A program made the position numbers and the translations under genes. A model generated the notes under the pieces. That model made no database searches. It had not been told where the DNA came from and saw only the letters and a list, made by a program, of their open reading frames with translations. 5,475 bases of DNA, from assembly GCA_947629195.1 (NCBI GenBank), contig CANRCS010000068.1:1-5475 (forward strand), read 5' to 3'. The first letter of the stretch is position 1. The number at the start of each line of letters is the position of its first letter. Source of the stretch: an uncultured Bacilli bacterium. GTDB taxonomy: Bacteria > Bacillota_I > Bacilli_A > RF39 > UBA660. Of this stretch, positions 1 through 4,957 are shown in pieces.

Positions 1-324
1 TTTCCACAACTTCAAAAAATTTTTTGATGCACCAAATTTTTTGCACTCCATCTTATACTGATTTTGTGTATTTGAAGTTTAAGCCCCTGATAAATTTTTG
101 GCGCGTCTAAAGCCAGCAATCCCTTTGTGATTGCTTGCTTAATAAGCATAACAAATTATTTATGACTACTATCAATAGATATTTCTTTCACATAAAATTC
201 TAGTTAAATTAATTTGCAATTACAAGAACAATATTTAAATCATATTATATACACCCTAATACTTTATTTCGACAATATATGCTAAAAATATTTAAAAAAA
301 ATCAAAAATATGATATTATATTAA
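1..324. other. Intergenic region upstream of the sortase gene, no gene seen
   Basis: No convincing coding region was found on either strand. Positions 1-140 have about 35% G+C by hand count (with GC-rich patches such as AAGCCCC at 81-87 and GGCGCG at 100-105), while 141-340 drop to about 17%. The left part contains a 9-bp inverted repeat (8-16 with 71-79), a short direct repeat AAATTTTTTG (17-26 and 34-43) and an imperfect hairpin (110-140). Short frames here (minus 149-12, plus 3-110) lack ribosome binding sites and recognisable products. The composition step suggests the left 140 bases have a different origin, for example the edge of a decayed mobile element or an unrecognised RNA, but nothing identifies it. 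Confidence 0.6.
110..140. repeat. Imperfect hairpin in the GC-richer left segment
   Basis: AGCAATC (115-121) pairs with GATTGCT (129-135) around the 7-base loop CCTTTGT. After a C/T mismatch (114/136) the stem continues for four more pairs (110-113 with 137-140), giving 11 pairs in total. Neither side is followed by a run of T, so it does not look like an intrinsic terminator. It may be part of a structured RNA or a mobile-element end; the role is unknown. Confidence 0.5.
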
Positions 325-333
325 TGATATAAT
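325..333 (+). promoter_or_regulatory. Extended -10 promoter for the sortase gene
   Basis: A perfect TATAAT (328-333) is preceded by TGA, making the extended -10 motif TGnTATAAT. No good -35 hexamer lies 16-18 bp upstream (the region is nearly all A), which is typical when an extended -10 compensates. Initiation 6-8 bp downstream would fall at about 339-341, at the beginning of the Shine-Dalgarno-like GGTGGTGAT, leaving a leader of only about ten bases. Other weak -10-like hexamers (TATGAT 309-314, TATATT 317-322) could give a longer leader. Confidence 0.55.
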
Positions 334-338
334 AGTTT

Positions 339-347
339 GGTGGTGAT
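339..347 (+). promoter_or_regulatory. Shine-Dalgarno that places the sortase start at a non-AUG codon
   Basis: GGTGGTGAT matches the AAGGAGGTGAT complement of the 16S rRNA tail except in its 5' part; GGTGAT at 342-347 is exact. The usual Bacillota arrangement GGAGG-7 nt-start puts initiation at 351, where the codon is ATC rather than ATG; ATT at 348 is the other candidate. No ATG, GTG or TTG exists in this frame until 717, where no comparable site is present. Confidence 0.6.
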
Positions 348-350
348 ATT

Positions 351-1961
351 ATCAAAAAAGTTGTAGTTAATACTGATAGTACTAGTATTATATTTTCTTA
401 TAAAATTGATGATCCTGACTTCATTGATATAAGTGATTATACAAATATAATAGATAATAGTAATTTAGTTTTCAATGAAAAATATATAGAAAACAACAAA
501 GAAATAATATCATACTTTTTAAAAGGTATTATCAGTGATAAAAAACTTGATACTATTGTTATAAATGATTATGAATTAATAGAAACAACTTTAGATATAA
601 TTAAAAATATTAATGATTTAAAATCATTATATATAACGCCAAATGATAAATTAAGTTTTGATATATGTGATAAAATTGAAAATAACAAGAATCTTACTTA
701 TATTAATTGTTATGATATGCCAGAATTTATGTTTGAAAAAATAAATAACAATAAAAATATAAAGATAGATTTAAGATGTGAAATTTTTTCAATAAGTAAC
801 TTTATTTCAGAAAATAAACTTACTACATTTAGTAGTATTTATTATAAAGAAGTAGTTCAAATTAATAAGGTTATGGATAAAGATGATCTTGATGATTTAG
901 AAACATTCTGTAAAATCAATAGGAATTTAAAACAAATATTAATAAACTATTATTTTATTGGAGATATTAAAAAATTAGTTGAAATTCTAAAAAGAAACAA
1001 TATGTGCAACATAAAGATATTGATAACTACGGATGAAAAGAATTTTAATAATGTTGAAGAATCTATTTCTTATTTAAAAACATTAAATAAAAAACTTAAT
1101 AAAAAATACAATATAAAAATTAAAATAAAATATACTAATGAATATAAAAAAGATAAATATATTAAACAATGGAATTTAAATAATTTAAAACTTTGTGGAG
1201 GAATTATTGCAGGACTTGCTCTTCTTTCATTTGGATTTATTCAATATTATAATTATATATCTAATAAATCTGTTGAAGATGTTCAAAAAATAGCAAAAAA
1301 AGATGATAAGACCAAAAAGAAAAATGAACAAGTAAATGAAGATACAGGTGTTGAGGTAAATGAAGAAGAAATAATAAACTCTCCTCTTACAAAAGATTTT
1401 GATGCTCTAAAGTCAATTAATCCTGATACAGTTGGATGGTTAACTGTTAATAATACAAATGTTGATTATCCTGTTGTTAAAGCAGCAGATAACGATTACT
1501 ATTTAAAAAGAAGTTTCTATAAAAAAGTAAATGGTGCTGGATGGATATACATGGATTATAGAAATAGTATTGATGAATTAGATAATAATACGATTATATA
1601 TGGTCATAATATGCGTGGTACTTCAAAGTTAATGTTTACTACTTTAGAGAAAAATGCTAAAACTGAAAAATGGTATACAAATCCTAAAAATCAAATAATT
1701 AGTTTTGATACATTAAATGCAAGTATGAACTGGCAAATATTTTCAATATATGTTGCTGAACCTGATACTAATGTAGATAACTATACAAGAACAACTTTTT
1801 CGACTGAAAAGATTTTCCAAGAATTCTTAGATTTACAAAAATCTAAAAGTATATATAACTTTAATGTTGATGTAACAAGTCAAGATAAAATTTTGACACT
1901 TACTACATGTACTGAAAAAGGTACAAAAAGATTAGTAGTTCATGCAAAACTTATAAAATAA
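351..1961 (+). CDS. srtB: Class B sortase with a large cytosolic N-terminal repeat domain (non-AUG start)
   Basis: Sortases are membrane-bound cysteine transpeptidases that cleave a sorting motif and join surface proteins to peptidoglycan or to each other. The catalytic domain fills about residues 345-536: the DYPVV and DNDYYL blocks after W363, the catalytic His419 in YGHNM, Cys520 in TLTTC, and Arg527 in KGTKR. TLTTC and the GWLTV...DYPVV region are class B features. A single membrane helix spans about 282-303, preceded by a lysine-rich stretch (inside) and followed by a charged linker to the outer domain. The ~280 residues before the helix have no signal peptide and should be cytosolic; they carry repeated N-[LI]-x-x-[hydrophobic]-x-[IL] strand motifs resembling a leucine-rich or similar solenoid. 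Class B sortases are normally about 220-300 residues; this one is 536. The frame is open from just after TAG at 333-335 and no ATG/GTG/TTG occurs before 717, so the start is inferred at ATC 351 (or ATT 348) from the Shine-Dalgarno. The conservative alternative is ATG 717 (414 residues). Sortase identity is near certain; the start is less so. No substrate is encoded nearby. Confidence 0.9.
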   Translation: MKKVVVNTDSTSIIFSYKIDDPDFIDISDYTNIIDNSNLVFNEKYIENNKEIISYFLKGIISDKKLDTIVINDYELIETTLDIIKNINDLKSLYITPNDKLSFDICDKIENNKNLTYINCYDMPEFMFEKINNNKNIKIDLRCEIFSISNFISENKLTTFSSIYYKEVVQINKVMDKDDLDDLETFCKINRNLKQILINYYFIGDIKKLVEILKRNNMCNIKILITTDEKNFNNVEESISYLKTLNKKLNKKYNIKIKIKYTNEYKKDKYIKQWNLNNLKLCGGIIAGLALLSFGFIQYYNYISNKSVEDVQKIAKKDDKTKKKNEQVNEDTGVEVNEEEIINSPLTKDFDALKSINPDTVGWLTVNNTNVDYPVVKAADNDYYLKRSFYKKVNGAGWIYMDYRNSIDELDNNTIIYGHNMRGTSKLMFTTLEKNAKTEKWYTNPKNQIISFDTLNASMNWQIFSIYVAEPDTNVDNYTRTTFSTEKIFQEFLDLQKSKSIYNFNVDVTSQDKILTLTTCTEKGTKRLVVHAKLIK

Positions 1962-1962
1962 T

Positions 1963-1991
1963 AAAGAGTACTTTTAATTACAGTACTCTTT
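1963..1991. terminator. Shared bidirectional terminator between convergent genes
   Basis: AAAGAGTACT (1963-1972) and AGTACTCTTT (1982-1991) form a perfect 10-bp stem with a 9-base loop. On the plus strand it begins 2 bases after the sortase stop and ends in TTTT followed by AATTATAT; on the minus strand it ends in CTTT followed by ATTATTTTAT. The right arm lies inside the last codons of the U32 gene, and that gene's stop codon (1980-1978) sits in the loop, so one hairpin can stop transcription from both sides. Confidence 0.8.
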
Positions 1992-4254
1992 TAATTATAT
2001 CAATTACTTCATCATAAGTTTCATCTAAAAATTGACATCTAAAATTATTAATACCTATATTCTTATATTCATTAACTTTATTTATTAAATTTATCTTTTT
2101 AGAACTCATGATTATATTATTACATAATTTATCAGTTAATATCTTATATTCTTCATTCATTCTATCAACTAAATAATATTCTTTATTTTGTTTACATACA
2201 CTACATTTATCTTCACTATTTATATGTGTATTTAATATACAATATTTTGTAACCATAACTTCTATGTTTCCATATACAATAACTTCCAAGTTTGGAATAG
2301 TATCAAATTTACTAACTAAATCTTTAACTTTTTTAACATCCATTTCTGTTGATAGTGTAATTGCTTTTACTTTATCTTTATTCATTAAATCAACAGAAGA
2401 TGCGTTTGCGATATTTAAAGTATAATCTATATATAGATCATTATCTTTATATTTTTCTAAACTACCTAATTCTCTTACAAGTAATTTTTCATTTTTATAA
2501 TTCTTATATGCTTTATTTATTCTAGGTAGAATCATAATTAAATTATTATATTTATCTTTATATTTGTCATATAATTCTTCATCTACATAAATATAATCTA
2601 CTTTAGAATCTATACATGCTTTTAATTGTTCTTCATTTCTAACAAGACATTTTATATATATATCATTTTGTTTTGAATAATCATTTTTTAATTCAATATT
2701 ATAATTATCTAATTTGATTTTCTTTCTATTTTTTTTGGATCTAATTTCTTCTAATTTTTCTAGTGCTACCCTCTTCATTGTATTAATTTCTTTCATTGGA
2801 AAGAATAGATTTTTATCCATAGATATATCTAATATTTCTAATCTAAATGGGGTATGATTAGTTCTAGAAAGTTTAGTGTATACATCATTTTTAGTAACTG
2901 GTATTTTTACTGCTTTCATAGCAGGTATTTCAGATGTAGTTTTTACTATATTATTTTCATCATCTATAACTAAAAGTTCTAATATTTCATCTAATCTAGC
3001 AGTAAAATGCATTTTAACAGGTACTTTTATTTCATTTTTCATTTGATATTTAATGTTATCTTCTAATTCTTTAGATGTAGTTTTTACTAATATTGAATTC
3101 ATATTTATATTACTTTTACAATCAATATCAATTATATCCCCATTATAAGCATTTTTAACATACATACCCTTTTTATATACTCTATTTATTATAAATCCTA
3201 TATCATCACTATTACTATCTATAAATCTTATACCATCTCCTGATGATATATTATCTGTTAATTTAACTTTTACTCTACCATTTGAATATCCTATAACTTT
3301 ACCAATTTCTATACCTAAATTATTTGGTCTAAATGAATTATTTATGTTATTATTTTTTTCATCAAATAAGAATCCATTTGTAAATTCTCTATTAAATGCA
3401 AGATATAAACTTTTTATATCATCTTCAGATATTTTAACTTTACCATATTTATAATAACTATCTATTGCTTTTCTATATATAGAAACAACAGTATAAACAT
3501 ACTCTTTATCTTTCATTCTTCCTTCTATTTTAAGACTATCTATTCCGCTTTCTAATATTTCATTTAGTCTTTCTATTGTACATAAATCTTTATTGCTTAA
3601 AAGATATTTCCCATTTGTAGTTATTTCTTTTTTCTCATCATCTATTTTTTCAACTAAAGAATACGGAAGTCTACAAGGACCTGCACATAATCCCCTATTA
3701 CCACTTCTATCTCCTATCATACTACTTAATAAACATTGTCCAGAATAAGAAACACAAAGTGCTCCATGGATAAATATTTCTTTTTCAATATCTATATCAA
3801 TTTTTTTAATTTCATCTAATGATACTTCACGTGCGAATATAATTCTCTTAACACCTAAATCTTTTAAATATTTAACCATTTGTTTGTTATGAGTATTAAT
3901 TTGAGTTGAAGCATGGATTTCAAAATCTGGGAATTTTTCTCTTATAATATTAATAACTCCTAAATCTTGAATAATTAAAGCATCAACACCAATATTATAT
4001 AAGAATTCTACATATTTTAGTAATTCTTTAAACTCGTTATCATAAATTATTGTATTAACTGCCACATGAACTTTTACCCCGTATAAATGACAATAATCTA
4101 CTGCTTCAATTAACTCTTCATTTGTGAAATTAGGAGCTAAAGCACGAGCACCAAATAATTTACCAGATAAATACACAGCATCAGCCTTTGCGTTAACAGC
4201 TGCCTTTAAACATTCAATATCTCCTACTGGAGCTAATAATTCTACTACTTTCAT
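1978..4254 (-). CDS. U32 family protein (RlhA/TrhP-like RNA hydroxylation), long form
   Basis: U32 proteins were named as peptidases, but characterised relatives hydroxylate RNA: RlhA makes 5-hydroxycytidine in 23S rRNA and TrhP makes 5-hydroxyuridine at the tRNA wobble position, with iron- and prephenate-dependence reported. The N-terminal barrel starts at residue 4 (VELLAPVGD) and contains the family signature at 159-177: E159, F161, G164-A-L-C167, then G172, C174, S177. Cys167, 174, 190 and 194 form the four-cysteine set expected to bind an Fe-S cluster, and KIEGRMK (242-248) is another family block. A middle region (~310-510) corresponds to the DUF3656-type insertion, followed by a degenerate second barrel (~530-758) with Cys672, 684 and 687 and the block YYLVDR (693-698). 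At 758 residues it is the long RlhA-like type, longer than the ~400-residue TrhP/YrrO type. The start is ATG 4254 with GGTG four bases upstream. The gene has its own promoter and converges on srtB. Substrate (rRNA or tRNA) cannot be told from sequence alone. Confidence 0.92.
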   Translation of the reverse strand: MKVVELLAPVGDIECLKAAVNAKADAVYLSGKLFGARALAPNFTNEELIEAVDYCHLYGVKVHVAVNTIIYDNEFKELLKYVEFLYNIGVDALIIQDLGVINIIREKFPDFEIHASTQINTHNKQMVKYLKDLGVKRIIFAREVSLDEIKKIDIDIEKEIFIHGALCVSYSGQCLLSSMIGDRSGNRGLCAGPCRLPYSLVEKIDDEKKEITTNGKYLLSNKDLCTIERLNEILESGIDSLKIEGRMKDKEYVYTVVSIYRKAIDSYYKYGKVKISEDDIKSLYLAFNREFTNGFLFDEKNNNINNSFRPNNLGIEIGKVIGYSNGRVKVKLTDNISSGDGIRFIDSNSDDIGFIINRVYKKGMYVKNAYNGDIIDIDCKSNINMNSILVKTTSKELEDNIKYQMKNEIKVPVKMHFTARLDEILELLVIDDENNIVKTTSEIPAMKAVKIPVTKNDVYTKLSRTNHTPFRLEILDISMDKNLFFPMKEINTMKRVALEKLEEIRSKKNRKKIKLDNYNIELKNDYSKQNDIYIKCLVRNEEQLKACIDSKVDYIYVDEELYDKYKDKYNNLIMILPRINKAYKNYKNEKLLVRELGSLEKYKDNDLYIDYTLNIANASSVDLMNKDKVKAITLSTEMDVKKVKDLVSKFDTIPNLEVIVYGNIEVMVTKYCILNTHINSEDKCSVCKQNKEYYLVDRMNEEYKILTDKLCNNIIMSSKKINLINKVNEYKNIGINNFRCQFLDETYDEVIDIIKRVL

Positions 4255-4258
4255 ACTG

Positions 4259-4262
4259 CACC
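4259..4262 (-). promoter_or_regulatory. Weak Shine-Dalgarno of the U32 gene
   Basis: GGTG lies four bases before ATG 4254, in the register expected for the 3' part of GGAGGTGAT. A better-placed purine core is absent; the next one (AAAGG, minus 4290-4286) is 31 bases upstream, on the far side of a palindrome that could loop out. Confidence 0.4.
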
Positions 4263-4264
4263 AT

Positions 4265-4285
4265 TAATTGTTAAATTAACAATTA
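4265..4285. repeat. 21-bp perfect palindrome in the U32 gene leader
   Basis: TAATTGTTAA (4265-4274), a central A, and TTAACAATTA (4276-4285) form a perfect inverted repeat. It lies between the inferred transcription start (about 4316) and the ATG at 4254. It could be an operator bound by a dimeric repressor just downstream of the promoter, or an mRNA hairpin that controls access to the start. In AT-rich DNA short palindromes arise by chance, but 10 perfect pairs at this position is notable. Confidence 0.5.
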
Positions 4286-4322
4286 CCTTTCTATTCACTT
4301 TTAAATAATTTCTTATAATTTA

Positions 4323-4351
4323 ATTATACATTATTTTACGTCTACAAGCAA
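4323..4351 (-). promoter_or_regulatory. Sigma-A promoter of the U32 gene
   Basis: On the minus strand TTGCTT (4351-4346) is followed after exactly 17 bp by a perfect TATAAT (4328-4323). Transcription would begin near 4316, leaving a leader of about 60 bases that contains the palindrome at 4265-4285. The -35 matches the consensus only in TTG. Confidence 0.6.
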
Positions 4352-4377
4352 TTATATAATAGTTTTATTTGTGATAA

Positions 4378-4399
4378 ATTTTGAATTAAAATTCAAAAT
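4378..4399. repeat. 22-bp palindrome behind the terminator of the 139-residue gene
   Basis: ATTTTGAATT (4378-4387) and AATTCAAAAT (4390-4399) are perfect inverted arms separated by AA. It directly follows (minus direction) the terminator at 4401-4425 and lies about 27 bp upstream of the U32 promoter. It may be a second, tandem termination hairpin or an upstream operator for the U32 gene. Confidence 0.4.
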
Positions 4400-4400
4400 A

Positions 4401-4425
4401 AAAGATTCTAAATACTAGAATCTTT
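4401..4425 (-). terminator. Intrinsic terminator of the 139-residue gene
   Basis: AAAGATTCTA and TAGAATCTTT (4401-4410 with 4416-4425) form a perfect 10-bp stem with a 5-base loop. On the minus strand the stem is followed by TATTTTG. The first two bases of the stem are the last two of the TAA stop codon's plus-strand complement, so gene end and terminator overlap. The plus-strand side is followed by ATTTTATC, so it could also work in reverse. Confidence 0.75.
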
Positions 4426-4843
4426 ATTTTATCATGTTCAATAAATTTATTTTAAACATATCTTTATCAGAATGTTCTTTAGAGACAACTACACCCTTAT
4501 AAGTAGTTAATTCAGATCTATGTCCCTCACTTAGTATATCATCAGGTGTTATTGTATCAAACATTACTATTTGATCATTTTCATACACAGTATAATGAAG
4601 AATAATATCACCATGAACTTTTACAAACATAGAGTCAGTAGGTAATTTTAATTCATATTTTTTTGTTTTTAATTTACTATTAGTACTTACTAATTCTCCT
4701 AAAAAATTACCCTCTTTAAGTTGTGGACAATATTCAAACGCTAATTTCTTATAAGCAAGCATATTATACTTTTTTAGTGCTCTTTCTCTCTTCCTAAATT
4801 CATTTTCGTCTACGTATTCAATAATGTAGTATTTATTTTTCAT
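4424..4843 (-). CDS. Unrecognised 139-residue protein under a consensus promoter
   Basis: I do not recognise the family. The protein appears soluble: no membrane helix in the 139-residue form and a single cysteine (Cys39). It opens with a strand-like KYYIIEYVD, then a long basic helix (about residues 13-36, rich in Arg/Lys/Glu), then a probably beta-rich half with FVKVHGDIILHYTVY and IVMFDTITPDD, ending in KINLLNMIK. The start at ATG 4843 is chosen because GGGGGTTGAT (minus 4857-4848) gives a Shine-Dalgarno nine bases upstream. An in-frame ATG at 4873 would add ten hydrophobic residues (MGVIFWGLIY) but has no ribosome binding site and would turn the Shine-Dalgarno into coding sequence. The gene is a single unit with its own fully consensus promoter and terminator, so high expression is expected. 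Composition matches its neighbours. Confidence 0.8.
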   Translation of the reverse strand: MKNKYYIIEYVDENEFRKRERALKKYNMLAYKKLAFEYCPQLKEGNFLGELVSTNSKLKTKKYELKLPTDSMFVKVHGDIILHYTVYENDQIVMFDTITPDDILSEGHRSELTTYKGVVVSKEHSDKDMFKINLLNMIK

Positions 4844-4852
4844 ATATATCAA

Positions 4853-4857
4853 CCCCC
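4853..4857 (-). promoter_or_regulatory. Shine-Dalgarno deciding the start at 4843
   Basis: GGGGG followed by TTGAT resembles GGAGGTGAT and can pair with the 16S tail using one G-U pair. Spacing to ATG 4843 is nine bases. The alternative in-frame ATG at 4873 and the out-of-frame ATG at 4880 lack any such element. Confidence 0.6.
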
Positions 4858-4891
4858 AAAAAATAACCCCCATATTTCATAACGTGTTAAA

Positions 4892-4920
4892 ATTATACCA
4901 TAATTTATCAATCCTGTCAA
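4892..4920 (-). promoter_or_regulatory. Full-consensus sigma-A promoter for the 139-residue gene
   Basis: On the minus strand TTGACA (4920-4915) and TATAAT (4897-4892) are both perfect and separated by exactly 17 bp, and the -10 is additionally preceded by TGG (extended -10). Transcription should start near 4885, some 40 bases before ATG 4843. This is as close to the ideal vegetative promoter as natural sequence gets, and much better than the other promoters in the window. Confidence 0.85.
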
Positions 4921-4930
4921 ATTCAAGATC

Positions 4931-4957
4931 AAAAAAAGTTATGTATATTATTTATAC
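4931..4957 (-). terminator. Weak terminator-like hairpin and T-run after the transporter gene
   Basis: On the minus strand GTATA (4957-4953) and TATAC (4947-4943) pair around the loop AATAA, which contains the transporter stop codon, followed five bases later by a run of seven T (4937-4931). The stem is short and all but one pair is A-T, so termination is probably inefficient and some read-through into the next gene is likely. Confidence 0.35.

Noticed and set aside
3..110. Plus-strand frame open from the left edge to TAA at 108-110
   Set aside because: Only 35 codons with no recognisable protein character; kept only as a remote possibility of the end of a gene outside the window.
12..149. 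Minus-strand frame of 45 codons (ATG at 149, TGA at 14-12)
   Set aside because: No ribosome binding site, no recognisable product, and it includes a hairpin; the length is compatible with chance.
1..350. tRNA, tmRNA or CRISPR array in the intergenic region
   Set aside because: No cloverleaf, no CCA-type end, no tmRNA-like ends and no regularly spaced repeats were seen.
717..719. ATG as the start of the sortase
   Set aside because: It would give 414 residues, but there is no Shine-Dalgarno near it and the open frame with repeat motifs continues 122 codons upstream to a well-placed Shine-Dalgarno.
4265..4285. Palindrome as a canonical Rex operator
   Set aside because: The half-sites resemble TTGTTAA/TTAACAA but are separated by 1 bp rather than the 4 bp expected, which would put them on the wrong helical spacing.
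4844..4873. ATG 4873 as the start of the small minus-strand protein (149 residues)
   Set aside because: It lacks a ribosome binding site and would translate through the GGGGG Shine-Dalgarno that serves ATG 4843.
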